A stretch of DNA of 64,000 nt from Sinonovacula constricta (Eukaryota; Mollusca; Bivalvia; Cardiida; Solecurtidae). The stretch spans positions 13,738,242-13,802,241 of the forward strand of contig CM017567.1 of the NCBI GenBank assembly GCA_007844125.1, read 5' to 3'. The notes beneath the pieces are model-generated. The model did not search any database. It worked only from the letters and a program-made list of their open reading frames with translations, and had not been told where the DNA came from. The position numbers were made by a program, and so were the translations under genes. Each line of letters begins with the position of its first letter. Position 1 is the first letter of the stretch. Shown one piece after another: positions 25,701-38,600 of the stretch.

Positions 25701-26417
25701 AGGAATGAAAAAAGTGTTTGTGAAAATTTAAACAATGACCAGGTAGAAATGGTGGGAAAAAATGTTGTGGAAAACACTAAAGATCAAAATGAAAGATTAA
25801 ACGAAAATAGTGCTGGCACTAATAAAAATGTGAATAATGTAATACTTGAGACACTGCCAGACCAAAAAAATGACAGGGAAAAGAATAAAGCATTTCTTAG
25901 CTTTAAGAATAAAGACACAAAATTAGATAGAGATGAGATGTCAGAAAAAGGTAAATCTATAACAGAAACTGACTGTAAAGATCATTTTGAAGAGACCACT
26001 AAAAATACTGAAATTGAATCTATTACAGATAGTGATACAACTCTTAATGAAGATGATGCTAAAGTAAGTGACAATGATCAGTCAGCTGCTGTAGAGAATG
26101 AAGAAAGCTTATCTGATGAGTTTAACACCAATCCTGATTTTGATACTGGTACAGATGCTGCGGAAAGCTTTAAAACAATTGATAAAGCAGATGATACATC
26201 TGATAAAGATAATGAGACTAAACTTAACTTTGAAAGAGATGGGAGTAATAAAGAGGCAGAAGGTGACAACCGAGGGGAGGTTAAGGACATGATAAAAGAA
26301 GATTCTGACTTCAAAAGTGTAACACCTGTAAAGGAAAACGGTATGTTGATCGAGGACATAAATAAGTTGGAAGAGTTGAAAGCAGTTGATTCATCAGGTT
26401 GTGTGGAAGAAAAGTAA
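22788..26417 (+). CDS. Large zinc-finger protein, coding exon 4 (LLKKFGM-repeat exon, stop)
   Basis: One uninterrupted 3630-nt exon enters in phase 0 after TTTTTTTCCAG and ends VEEK-stop, giving residues about 811-2019. I know no family for it. It is highly charged and probably mostly disordered. A motif of the form LLKKFGM-x-x-x-KV-x-L recurs: KELLKKFGMTDVKVSL at about 874, IDLLQKFGIRDLSVCVDKL at about 1055, LDKLLQECGMGISV at about 1155, MIRKYKLKEPKVMVKSL at about 1226, DDLLKKFGMSHAKVVL at about 1331 and LKLLKTLPDVKVTVKCL at about 1655. A basic cluster (RRKARKVKKKAAK) follows the fifth copy. The last 400 residues are Glu/Asp/Asn/Lys-rich. The bases around the stop (AAAAGTAAGA) could also act as a donor, so a further exon is possible, though AATAAA signals follow. 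Confidence 0.85.
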   Translation, partial: TSFSSNTTTKNKPNESNLGTEGKRPEKEGISRCPPAKDQTQSKPLAKKALKNPGTGKQIHRGYKELLKKFGMTDVKVSLTRLCHSSQIVKSEDKAACKTGSKGKGIKSSDIQKNERKKDEYSDDHTEDGFEEMSDGNISIDHIEEQFLDDDKSEHTSQQGRKRHTCMLGSESPNKVLKISDEKDNACSLSKSPKKAFRLKSGLHDQESKKEKSIDVTMVDVTHSLEIKDETANRKQVSGLKDKDIDLLQKFGIRDLSVCVDKLAVESKGKLKCVAHLMDTVKVTETEKHLQLPWIVLNDEDDPEKEYSSCSPGKSVLKKPSGKKITKSVPEVKVNKLKELSPQELDKLLQECGMGISVPASFNPVVKIEAEKKNTSETESVSVSVRRTPSPQPSTSNGRTAVNRKRTARKSLPDEEMIRKYKLKEPKVMVKSLTKIELALLRNPHSSFGKSNWLKHKFDSDSDSEGEWEIPEVEASLEEEEDDFFDLEIPTTILINSDSLENKSTSKEEAEIRAATKVSDDDLLKKFGMSHAKVVLNIPQNVKLSSSGAEIKHVSKTLDFNIVPCRKIIKGKSPLSNVQKTRKICSQETDTTPSQSVAASDNEESVECQSSEPCFSVESSGDTMNIVSSIQRDINVDKSVQRKTDEWLQDNGEHLKKKVNAGHESGDKICLKPGKRIARRKARKVKKKAAKPSIVIEDKLEKGNPAECENVEKFETIDLLETRKTKTREIDNKDVCSKPETADDDECSIQLTDGIIDEGTCITNEKVGSKQKKKPLVSLTHVEHPVPKKAKFVKEESAIITDYSFRDKINNLKSKKNTIATAKEDYKFETKTVENNTQGSSNAYLKLLKTLPDVKVTVKCLSDSDIARYMSSGDKGKVDNQKTDMDETLTSETDIEKDKINLIRNKSLDNVDKLKTDHADFKSKTFKVVEETNSDDMKERNEKSMEANTVNGSVETNETTLEEKMREDNIDRNEKSVCENLNNDQVEMVGKNVVENTKDQNERLNENSAGTNKNVNNVILETLPDQKNDREKNKAFLSFKNKDTKLDRDEMSEKGKSITETDCKDHFEETTKNTEIESITDSDTTLNEDDAKVSDNDQSAAVENEESLSDEFNTNPDFDTGTDAAESFKTIDKADDTSDKDNETKLNFERDGSNKEAEGDNRGEVKDMIKEDSDFKSVTPVKENGMLIEDINKLEELKAVDSSGCVEEK

Positions 26418-26658
26418 GATAGCGATTCTGGACTCATAAACAAAATTCTTGCTAGTCATTTAAAGGATAGAATTGTTAGGGGCCCTTACTTACCTGGCAT
26501 TACATCATAGATATATAGATATAGTGTAATACAATAGAATTTCTAGAACATACAGCCATATCTGTCGTAAGAAAACAACAACACTCAACATAAACTGTAA
26601 CAAAACACATAATTACATTGTATACATATTCCAACTTTCTTATTATTTTGAATCTGGA

Positions 26659-26664
26659 AATAAA
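26659..26664 (+). terminator. Candidate polyadenylation signal AATAAA
   Basis: AATAAA lies 242 bp after the zinc-finger gene stop codon. A second AATAAA at 27303-27308 is followed by a GT-rich stretch (CTCCACTGTTTTTAGGTTGT) and could be the true end. Confidence 0.35.
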
Positions 26665-27302
26665 AAGCAAGCAAGCACCACATTTTAATTTAATAAGTTT
26701 TAACTTTTATTGCTCTATTTCTTGTTTAAATTGTTAACCTGTTCAGTTTCTAGTTTAGACTATTTTGACTTATTCTGTCAATTTATCGACTGTCTTGTCT
26801 GTCCTTTTTCATTAATGGACTATGTTTACATGTTCAATTTCATTTATGGACTTTGTTGACTTGTTCTATTTCAGTTTTGGACTGTGTTGAGTTGTTCTAT
26901 TTCATTTACCGGTATGGCTATTGTTTACTTGTTCTGTTTTGTTTACGGACTTTGTTGAATTACTTTCATTATCTATTGTTCTTTCAGCATTTAAACAAAA
27001 AAGTGATGGTGTTTGTATGTTGTTGTTTTTTACATGAAAAAGCTAAAATGGCATATAATTTATGTTTGTTACCTTGCTGAGTTGTTTTTAATAAAAATGA
27101 TTCCATCAAGGATCATTGGGTTACATCTTCAAAACTATTTGATGATCTACGGCTCATGTATTGTGTCCTTAAGTGATAGGACATCACATTTAATGATGTA
27201 TGTTAAAGAGATGCTAGGTGTTGGACTGTACTTTCTGGGAGTTGTACCACAAATTGTCTTCAAGTTAATTTTGTTATTGTAAAAGTTTTGAAATTGTCTA
27301 GA

Positions 27303-27308
27303 AATAAA
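27303..27308 (+). terminator. Alternative polyadenylation signal AATAAA
   Basis: This is a second candidate 3' end for the zinc-finger gene, about 0.9 kb past the stop. I cannot choose between the two from sequence alone. Confidence 0.3.
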
Positions 27309-27771
27309 CATGAACTGAACAAGAACTCCACTGTTTTTAGGTTGTAAATACATTTGTTACAAACTAATATGTTTATTTTTTTTATATTTACCTGAATCTC
27401 TTTAGAAAGCATTTTTTTCCCTCTTAATCATATAAACAGGTTACCATAACAACTCTATGCCTTATCCTAATTGATAGAGTAGCAGCAGCCTATTTTAGCT
27501 CAGCTTGCTGTATTTTTTTCTTTCTCTTCCAAACATCATATTGTGAGTACTCATGCATAGTCTCAATGTAAAAATGTATATCTACCAATATACCAAAGAA
27601 TTTGTCTAAAAAATAAATAACTGGAAACCTACTACTCCTTGAACACATTGATTTCAACATTGACTGATAAATGATATCCTTAGTATTATTTCCATGAAGG
27701 AAATGTACAAAAGTGTGTTCTAAAAAGTCTCTGAAAATTGCTATCTTTTCAAGCCAAATGGCATTATTATT

Positions 27772-27902
27772 TTTATTTTTTTTTTGTTACATCGCACCAA
27801 CACAGTTATGGTCATATTTGCAACATCCCGCGAATAATTGATTGAGGAAGACTCCAAACTTATATCTGGATAGAACCACTGGCCCACCACAGGTTAGCTG
27901 GA
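27772..27902 (-). mobile_element. 3' half of a decayed tRNA-derived SINE
   Basis: On the minus strand it reads CCAGCT, 13 bases, then CCAGTGGTTCTATCCAGA. Further on come GTCTTCCTCAATCA and TGTTGGTGCGATGTAAC, and it closes with an A-rich tail (T-run at 27772-27787 on the plus strand). This order matches the body and 3' end of a SINE family I recall from bivalves. The tRNA-like head is missing. It matters because the CCAGCT-N13-GGTTCTA segment recurs in the satellite monomer of 32-48 kb. Confidence 0.7.
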
Positions 27903-28869
27903 ATGGCATTATTAATTACACTCAATAGTTAAATTGCTACATTTACAATTAACTACTATTTTTTCTCTTGTAGTAAAGTAGTTATTGTACCTTATTAAAT
28001 ATGTCACTTGAAATTTTTTATGCTTCATAAATGATTGTCAAACTGTTTAACATTGTTGTAAGTGTTTTTGTTATTGTTTTTCTTTCTTTTTTTGGTGCTT
28101 TTTCATAAAAATGCTATTTAAAATATGTTTTTAGATTTAACTTGCTTGAAACAGTCCCTTTATTGTACTAATATTTTTTTTAAAAATCATTATATTTTGT
28201 GGGTAGTTTAATTTCCAGTGTTTTACCAGTCAACCATTTGCATGGCTACAGTTGTGTTGTAGGGGAAGCTTCTGGCTCCAGGTCTGGAAGCGTCAAGTTG
28301 AAACCCAGACTGTAAAACATCAGAAAACAAGAGCTGTCTGTAGACAGAGCACTTGCCTTTTCTCAGAGCTGGTTAATATAATGAAAGTTAATGAAAAAGT
28401 AAAAAACGGGCATTACATTGCCCTAATTAATTTTAGGCTACCTATCCTTCTAAAAGGGGTTTTCTTGAAAGTGTACAAGTATTTAATGTTTGAAGTGACT
28501 ATATTTTCAGACTATTTGTGAAATGGACCTTCAAGGGGTTTATGGATGCCAACTTAAGTGACAATAGATGTGGTTACACTTTCTTGCTTTGAATATTGGA
28601 GTTAAAAATGGTAATTGCAGTATTCAAGCTGCCTTACTCAACTTAACATACAAAGGTTGTTTGTGGTGAAGGTTGGATCTGCATAGGGGGATTTTACTTG
28701 GAGATATGTCCAGTGCTTAGGGGATGATGTTTCAGTGAAAGAAGCACTTAATATACATCACATGGAAATCATGTCTGGATAATTGGAAGATTTTTAGACC
28801 GTCCCCACAAAATCAAGTATCACTTAATATTTGAGTTTCACCCTTCGATTAAGTATCATTCCAACAATT

Positions 28870-29165
28870 GTCTGTCATCTACAATTAACTATCATCTATC
28901 ATTGACTCACCTACAATTAACAATCATCTATAATTGTCAACTACCACTATCATCTACAATTAATGATCACCTACAATTAACAGTCCCCTACAATGATCAA
29001 TCACCTACAATTAACAATCACCTACAATTATCTCCTACAATTAACAGTCCCCTACAATGATCAATCACCTACAATTATCTCCTACAATTAACAGTCCCCT
29101 ACAATGATCAATCACCTACAAGTATCACCTACAATTGACTATCATCTACAGTTGTGTATCACCCA
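28870..29165 (+). repeat. Irregular minisatellite of CCTACAATTA units
   Basis: Short units (CCTACAATTAACAGTCC, CCTACAATGATCAATCA, CCTACAATTATCT) are repeated with variable order. A compound block of about 47 bp repeats near 29028, 29068 and 29090. It is intergenic. Confidence 0.8.
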
Positions 29166-30756
29166 ACAATATGCATACATTTGTTAACAGATTCACAGAT
29201 ATCAAGACTCATGTTAGTGTCTGTAGTAAAGTTATTACAGGTAAAGACTGAACAATTTAACACACAAATGATTTTTCTGTATATGTAGTTAATTAATGTT
29301 TTTTCCATTGTCAAATGTGTTCCTTTTTGGCATTGTTTTGTTTTGTAGGTGCTAATATATAAGTGTTTGTTAAGATTTTTTTAAGAAGTATACAGAAAGG
29401 CTTTAGCCCTACTTGAAGTGACTTGGTCAGTGTTTTGGGGTTGGTTCATGACACAGATCTACACAATCCATACTTAGGATGATGTTTTAACTATTGAGTC
29501 ACTATTATATGAATCAGCCTATTGTTTATGACTGATGTATGCACAAGTTTATATAACAAGATGTACCGTTTGGAGAATTACTAGGTTTTGAAACTAAAAA
29601 TGGCTAAAAATAATTGAATAGCATTGCAACAGTTTTGATTCTTAACCTAAACACAAGAAAATCGTTTTTAAGGACAGCATGTTCACATAATACCTAGTAG
29701 AGAGAAGTATTATATTTTTCCATTTTTCATTATGTTTCAGCAAAAGCATTTTTTACAAAATAATTATGCAATGTAAATTTGACGCAATGTAAATTTGACA
29801 GAATGTGCCCAAGTCACTTAAAATACATTGTTTGGAATTGTAGCCCTTTAATGGATAATTCAAACAAATAGCTTAAGTTTTCTTCATTTTTTCCATGCGA
29901 GAAAGAAAATAGTGACTAAATCGTTTTAATAATTATAAACATTAAAAACATGGTGGCATTTTCATTTTGTATGATTTTGTATATAGATGTGTAAGTATCA
30001 CCTTGATTTACCTTTTGCAATCATTGTTATGTGAAAGTCAGTGTTGTGTTGGCATTTCAGACATTACTTTTGTGTCTAATTTCGCTAATGGTTCATTGCT
30101 TTTCATCATCATTATCATCTGCATGAAAAGCATTTAATTCAATTAATATTATGCAGTCAAATCTTTTAGCATTATATCTTTCATTATCATCAGCCGCAGC
30201 ATGCTCATTAGTATCATCATCATCATGGTCACATAGTTTTTGAGAATTAAAAAACTTCTTCTGAACTATATTTCACCTTCCCTTTATGTTGTTGCTTTAA
30301 TTATTTTCAGAACTGTGCCATCAGTTATCATCAGTGCTAGACCCATTGCTGCTAACATTACATGTATCATTACTATCACTGTCATTTAATCATTATTGTT
30401 TCACCAGTTCATCAGTTATTACAGTTCCCTCATAAAATAGTTATTATTGCTTTAAATGTTGTGGACGTAAATAAGATAAATAATAAGAAATGTTTATAAA
30501 ACTGAAAACTTGACATTTCAACATAGTTATCTCTTGTTGTTATGTTTTTCTATCTTGCCTATATAGAGTTTGTGGTCTTGTAAAATGAATGTTAGAATCA
30601 ATTTGAAGTGTTTTTATTTTCATGACTCTTAGTCTGCTTTATAATGCCTGGACAGATTGTCTAGGTCTGGACAAAGCAGCTCCTTGAAGCTGTCAAATCA
30701 GGATCTGCACTTTTGTGCTGGAGATTCTCTGATAGTATGTCTTGTTACTTTTGCAT
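29166..30756. other. Gene-free intergenic stretch
   Basis: I see no gene. Short TCA/ATC-rich tracts lie at about 30104-30120 and 30210-30226. Confidence 0.5.
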
Positions 30757-31000
30757 ATAGCCAGGGATGGGGGATGCATACCCCCACCAACCAGGTAAAA
30801 GAGTAGAGTTGTGAAATCATACATGTAAGCTTAAAAAAATAAGCTTTAAAGTAAATTTTGTGTGTTGACTGCTTAGGTTGAAGTTAGGGTCCCTTTCTGT
30901 GTACATATGTATCTAGTATATACTGCGATAAAGTTGAATGTATCTTGATTCATGCATACAACCCCACCCCCACCCCCCACCAAAATTTTCAGGATCTGCA
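30757..31000 (+). repeat. Interspersed repeat, copy A
   Basis: It shares a run of ordered matches with the sequence at 59126-59757: GGTAAAAGAGTAGAGTTGTG / GGTAAAAAAGTGTAGAGTTATG, then AGCTTTAAAGTAAA / GCTTTTAAAGTAAA, TTGACTGCTTAGGTTGAAGT / TTGACTGCTTTGGTCGAAGT, ATACTGCGATAAAGTT in both, and a final C-rich ACCCCCAC tract. The family is unknown to me. It carries no coding sequence. Confidence 0.7.
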
Positions 31001-32138
31001 CCTGCGAATAGCTATTTCAAACTGCATTATTGCCAATAACAGCAGACCAAGGACTAAGAACATTCAGTGTGTTCTTGTTCCCATTTTTTTCAGACATGTC
31101 AGATTTTATAGCGCCTATTTGTGTGCTTGAGTCTACAGTTCCATATATAAGCTTTCTTATCTTTATCGTGTTAATAACTAGGACAAAATCTTTATTGCTT
31201 ACCACTACATGCAAAGGTAACAACATCTTGGTGGAGACATGGCAGCAAATAATATATCTCCTGATATAAGTCAGACTAGTGGATTGCTATCTACTTTGTT
31301 TGCCTAAGCCTGATGAATTTAAGTTGGAACATCTATTTCCAATGGTCCATAGACCTGTTGGCTTGTTAGTGGGATCTTGCTGATCTGGATTTACACTATT
31401 CACCTAGGACTGATCACTATGAGCTGTTTAAGTAACCTTGACCCATTGGGTCTTGTATGAATTTTATTTAATGAGTAACAAGAAAAAATGTATAAAATCA
31501 CCCTTTGGAAACAGGAACTAATTTCACAAACTTGACTGGCAACTGTTAGTACTTTCTTGTGTATTTATTTTCCAGTTTCAGCTGTTATTTTTTTTGCTTA
31601 TTTGCTGTGCATTTTTTTTAAATTTCCTCTTTCTCTTTATCTGTATGATTGAGAGGTAACTTGCTGGTTTTCATCCTATTCATAATTCCCAAATTACAAT
31701 GTTATTATATCATTCATCCTTGTGTAGTTTTGTAGTTATTATATATTGTTACCTGTTTCGTGAAGTTGTGGAAGAATAAAAGGCCTGCATTGTCTATAAG
31801 TGCATAACCTTGTTTGTTATATATTACCTACCAGTTGAGTAAGTATGTTCTGCTATATACTGTTGGACAAGACTACTGCTGTCTGATCAGGATTTGCTCT
31901 ATTTGCTGCAGTCAAAGTCAATGTATCTAAAAACAAAGCATGTTACTGACTGGTCATGATCTACACTATTTGCATATTAGTCTTTAACAGTTTTTAATTT
32001 AACCTTCCACTATAATTATAAGCAAATACACATAGAAGGCTAAGCCTTTGTCAAATACATTTGTCTTATCTAAATGCAACTTTCTGTGCTTCTTGCAACA
32101 CCATAGTAGGCAGCAGACAGCATGTCCTCCCGAATAGG
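31001..32138. other. Gene-free stretch before the satellite
   Basis: No gene is supported. Short phrases such as CTGATCTGGATTTACACTATT look like pieces of a dispersed repeat but are too short to classify. Confidence 0.45.
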
Positions 32139-32699
32139 GTTGTCAGGGCTCTTCCAGCTTTCTTTGGGTACATCATTGCTTCTACACAGACATTTGTCAG
32201 GGATCTCCCAGCTGATATAGCATACACCATTGGTTCTACACAGACATTTGTCAGGGATCTCCCAGCTGATATAGCATACACCATTGGTTCTACACAGACA
32301 CAGACATTTGTCAGGGATCTCCCAGCTGATATAGCATACACCATTGGTTCTACACAGACATTTGTCAGGGATCTCCCAGCTGATATAGCATACACCATTG
32401 GTTCTACACAGACATTTGTCAGGGATCTCCCAGCTGATATAGCATACACCATTGGTTCTACAGACATTTGTCAGGGATCTCCCAACTGATATAGCATACA
32501 CCATTGGTTCTACACAGACATTTGTCAGGGATCTCCCAACTGATATAGCATACACCATTGGTTCTACACAGACATTTGTCAGGGATCTTCCTGCTGATAT
32601 AGCATACACCATTGGTTCTATAGACATTTGTCAGGGATCTCCCCGCTGATATAGCATACACCATTGGTTCTACACAGACATTTGTCAGGGATCTTCCAG

Positions 32700-35600
32700 C
32701 TGATATAGCATACACCATTGGTTCTACACAGACATTTGTCAGGGATCTCCCCGCTGATATAGCATACACCATTGGTTCTAGACTGACATTTGTCAGGGAT
32801 CTTCCTGCTGATATAGCATACACCATTGGTTCTAGACTGACATTTGTCAGGGATCTCCCAGCTGATATAGCATACACCATTGGTTCTACAGACATTTGTC
32901 AGGGATCTCCCAGCTGATATACCATACACCATCGGTTCTACAGACATTTGTCAGGGGTCTCCCAACTGATATAGCATACACCATTGGTTCTACAGACATT
33001 TGTCAGGGATCTCCCAGCTGATATAGCATACACCATTGGTTCTACACAGACATTTGTCAGGGATCTCCCAGCTGATATAGCATACACCATTGGTTCTACA
33101 GACATTTGTCAGGGGTCTCCCAACTGATATAGCATACACCACTGGTTCTACACAGACATTTGTCAGGGATCTCCCAGCTGATATAGCATACACCATTGGT
33201 TCTACAGACATTTGTCAGGGATCTCCCCGCTGATATAGCATAAACCATCGGTTCTACACAGACATTTGTCAGTGATCTTCCAGCTGATATAGCATACACC
33301 ATTAGTTCTACACAGACATTTGTCAGGGATCTCCTAGCTGATATAGCATACACCATCGGTTCTACAGACATTTGTCAGGGATCTCCCAGCTGATATAGCA
33401 TACACCATCGGTTTTACAGACATTTGTCAGGGATCTTCCAGCTGATATAGCATACACCACTGGTTCTACACAGACATTTGTCAGGGATCTCCCAGCTGAT
33501 ATAGCATACACCATTGGTTCTACAGACATTTGTCAGGGATCTCCCCGCTGATATAGCATACACCATCGGTTCTACACAGACATTTGTCAGTGATCTTCCA
33601 GCTGATATAGCATACACCATTGGTTCTACACAGACATTTGTCAGGGATCTCCCAGCTGATATAGCATACACCATCGGTTCTACAGACATTTGTCAGGGAT
33701 CTCCCAGCTGATATAGCATACACCATCGGTTCTACAGACTTTTGTCAGGGATCTCCCGGCTGATATAGCATACACCATTGGTTCTACACAGACATTTGTC
33801 AGGGATCTCCCAGCTAATATAGCATACACCATTGGTTCTACACAGACATTTGTCAGGGATCTCCCAGCTAATATAGCATACACCATTGGTTCTACAGACA
33901 TTTGTCAGTGATCTTCCAGCTGATATAGCATACACCATTGGTTCTACACAGACATTTGTCAGGGATCTCCTAGCTGATATAGCATACACCATCGGTTCTA
34001 CAGACATTTGTCAGGGATCTCCCAGCTGATATAGCATACACCATCGGTTTTACAGACATTTGTCAGGGATCTTCCAGCTGATATAGCATACACCACTGGT
34101 TCTACACAGACATTTGTCAGGGATCTCCCAGCTGATATAGCATACACCATTGGTTCTACAGACATTTGTCAGGGATCTCCCCGCTGATATAGCATACACC
34201 ATCGGTTCTACACAGACATTTGTCAGTGATCTTCCAGCTGATATAGCATACACCATTGGTTCTACACAGACATTTGTCAGGGATCTCCCAGCTGATATAG
34301 CATACACCATCGGTTCTACAGACATTTGTCAGGGATCTCCCAGCTGATATAGCATACACCATCGGTTCTACAGACTTTTGCCAGGGATCTCCCGGCTGAT
34401 ATAGCATACACCATTGGTTCTACACAGACATTTGTCAGGGATCTCCCAGCTAATATAGCATACACCATTGGTTCTACACAGACATTTGTCAGGGATCTCC
34501 CAGCTAATATAGCATACACCATTGGTTCTACAGACATTTGTCAGGGATCTCCCCGCTGATATAGCATACACCATTGGTTCTACACAGACATTTGTCAGGG
34601 ATCTTCCAGCTGATATAGCATACACCGTTGGTTCTACAGACATTTGTCAGGGATCTCCCAGCTGATATAGCATACACCATTGGTTCTACAGACATTTGTC
34701 AGGGATCTCCCCGCTGATAGAGCATACACCATTGGTTCTACAGACATTTGTCAGGGATCTCCCAGCTGATAGAGCATACACCATTGGTTCTAGACTGACA
34801 TTTGTCAGGGATCTCCCAGCTGATATAGCATACACCATTGGTTCTACAGACATTTGTCAGGGATCTCCCAGCTGATATAGCATACACCGTTGGTTCTACA
34901 GACATTTGTCAGGGGTCTCCCAACTGATATAGCATACACCATTGGTTCTACACAGACATTTGTCAGGGATCTCCCAGCTAATATAGCATACACCATTGGT
35001 TCTACAGACATTTGTCAGGGATCTCCCAGCTGATATAGCATACACAATTGGTTCTACAGACATTTGTCAGTGATCTTCCAGCTGATATAGCATACACCAT
35101 TGGTTCTACAGACATTTGTCAGGGATCTCCCAGCTGATAGAGCATACACCATTGGTTCTAGACTGACATTTGTTAGGGATCTCCCAGCTGATATAGCATA
35201 CACCATTGGTTCTACAGACATTTGTCAGGGATCTCCCAGCTGATAGAGCATACACCATTGGTTCTAGACTGACATTTGTCAGGGATCTCCCAGCTGATAT
35301 AGCATACACCATTGGTTCTACACAGACATTTGTCAGGGATCTCCCAGCTGATATAGCATACATCATTGGTTCTTCACAGACATTTGTCAGGGATCTCCCA
35401 GCTGATATAGCATACACCACTGGTTCTACACAGACATTTGTCAGGGATCTCCCAGCTTATATAGCATACACCACTGGTTCTACACAGACATTTGTCAGGG
35501 ATCTCCCAGCTGATATAGCATACACCATTGGTTCTACAGACATTTGTCAGGGGTCTCCCAGCTGATATAGCATACACCATTGGTTCTACAGACATTTGTC

Positions 35601-38600
35601 AGGGATCTCACAGCTGATATAGCATACACCACTGGTTCTACACAGACATTTGTCAGGGATCTCCCAGCTGATATAGCATACACCATTGGTTCTACACAGA
35701 CATTTGTCAGGGATCTCCCAGCTGATATAGCATACACCACTGGTTCTACACAGACATTTGTCAGGGATCTTCCTGCTGATATAGCATACACCATTGGTTC
35801 TACACAGACATTTGTCAGGGATCTCCCAGCTGATATAGCATACACCACTGGTTCTACACAGACATTTGTCAGGGATCTTCCTGCTGATATAGCATACACC
35901 ATTGGTTCTACACAGACATTTGTCAGGGATCTCCCAGCTGATATAGCATACACCATTGGTTCTACACAGACATTTGTCAGGGATCTCCCAGCTGATAGAG
36001 CATACACCACTGGTTCTACACAGACATTTGTCAGGGATCTTCCTGCTGATATAGCATACACCATTGGTTCTACACAGACATTTGTCAGGGATCTCCCAGC
36101 TGATATAGCATACACCATTGGTTCTACACAGACATTTGTCAGGGATCTCCCAGCTGATATAGCATACACCATTGGTTCTACACAGACATTTGTCAGGGAT
36201 CTCCCCGCTGATATAGCATACACCATTGGTTCTAGACTGACATTTGTCAGGGATCTCCCAGCTGATATAGCATACACCATTGGTTCTACAGACATTTGTC
36301 AGGGATCTCCCAGCTGATATAGCATACACCGTTGGTTCTACAGACATTTGTCAGGGGTCTCCCAGCTGATATAGCATACACCATTGGTTCTACACAGACA
36401 TTTGTCAGGGATCTCCCAGCTAATATAGCATACACCATTGGTTCTACAGACATTTGTCAGGGATCTCCCAGCTGATATAGCATACACCATTGGTTCTACA
36501 GACATTTGTCAGGGATCTCCCAGCTGATATAGCATACACCATTGGTTCTACAGACATTTGTCAGGGATCTCCCAGCTGATATAGCATACACCACTGGTTC
36601 TACACAGACATTTGTCAGGGATCTCCCAGCTGATATAGCATACACCATTGGTTCTACACAGACATTTGTCAGGGATCTCCCAGCTGATATAGCATACACC
36701 ATTGGTTCTACACAGACATTTGTCAGGGATCTCCCAGCTGATATAGCATACACCATTGGTTCTACACAGACATTTGTCAGGGATCTTCCTGCTGATATAG
36801 CATACACCATTGGTTCTACACAGACATTTGTCAGGGATCTCCCAGCTGATATAGCATACACCACTGGTTCTACACAGACATTTGTCAGGGATCTTCCTGC
36901 TGATATAGCATACACCATTGGTTCTACACAGACATTTGTCAGGGATCTCCCAGCTGATATAGCATACACCACTGGTTCTACACAGACATTTGTCAGGGAT
37001 CTTCCTGCTGATATAGCATACACCATTGGTTCTACACAGACATTTGTCAGGGATCTCCCAGCTGATATAGCATACACCATTGGTTCTACACAGACATTTG
37101 TCAGGGATCTCCCAGCTGATAGAGCATACACCACTGGTTCTACACAGACATTTGTCAGGGATCTTCCTGCTGATATAGCATACACCATTGGTTCTACACA
37201 GACATTTGTCAGGGATCTCCCAGCTGATATAGCATACACCATTGGTTCTACACAGACATTTGTCAGGCATCTCCCAGCTGATATAGCATACACCATTGGT
37301 TCTACACAGACATTTGTCAGGGATCTCCCAGCTGATATAGCATACACCATTGGTTCTGCACAGACATTTGTCAGGGATCTCCCAGCTGATAGAGCATACA
37401 CCATTGGTTCTACAGACATTTGTCAGGGATCTCCCAGCTGATAGAGCATACACCATTGGTTCTAGACTGACATTTGTTAGGGATCTCCCAGCTGATATAG
37501 CATACACCATTGGTTCTACAGACATTTGTCAGTGATCTTCCAGCTGATATAGCATACACCACTGGTTCTACACAGACATTTGTCAGGGATCTCCCAACTG
37601 ATATAGCATACACCATTGGTTCTACAGACATTTGTCTGGGATCTCCCAGCTGATATAGCATACACCATTGGTTCTACAGACATTTGTCTGGGATCTCCCA
37701 GCTGATATAGCATACATCATTGGTTCTACAGACATTTGTCAGGGATCTCCCAACTGATATAGCATACACCATTGGTTCTACAGACATTTGTCTGGGATCT
37801 CCCAGCTGATATAGCATACACCATTGGTTCTACACAGACATTTGTCAGGGATCTCCCAACTGATATAGCATACACCATTGGTTCTACAGACATTTGTCAG
37901 GGATCTCCCAGCTGATATAGCATACACCATTGGTTCTACAGACATTTGTCTGGGATCTCCCAGCTGATATAGCATACACCATTGGTTCTACAGACATTTG
38001 TCAGTGATCTCCCAGCTGATATAGCATACACCATTGGTTCTACACAGACATTTGTCAGGGATCTCCCAACTGATATAGCATACACCATTGGTTCTATAGA
38101 CATTTGTCAGCGATCTCCCCGCTGATATAGCATACACCATTGGTTCTACAGACATTTGTCAGGGGTCTCCCAACTGATATAGCATACACCACTGGTTCTA
38201 CACAGACATTTGTCAGGGATCTCCCAGCTGATATACCATACACCATTGGTTCTACAGACATTTGTCTGGGATCTCCCCGCTGATATAGCATAAACCATCG
38301 GTTCTACACAGACATTTGTCAGTGATCTTCCAGCTGATATAGCATACACCATTGGTTCTACACAGACATTTGTCAGGGATCTCCTAGCTGATATAGCATA
38401 TACCATCGGTTCTACAGACATTTGTCAGGGATCTCCCAGCTGATATAGCATACACCATCGGTTTTACAGACATTTGTCAGGGATCTTCCAGCTGATATAG
38501 CATACACCACTGGTTCTACACAGACATTTGTCAGGGATCTCCCAGCTGATATAGCATACACCATTGGTTCTACAGACATTTGTCAGAGATCTCCCCGCTG

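Larger units (their letters stand above)
26418..28860. other. 3' UTR candidate and intergenic DNA
   Basis: The first several hundred bases are probably the 3' UTR of the zinc-finger gene. I see no further gene. Around 28322-28370 a segment starting ACAAGAGCTGTCTGTAGACA resembles the edge of a bivalve interspersed repeat. A SINE remnant at 27.8 kb is listed separately. Confidence 0.45.
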
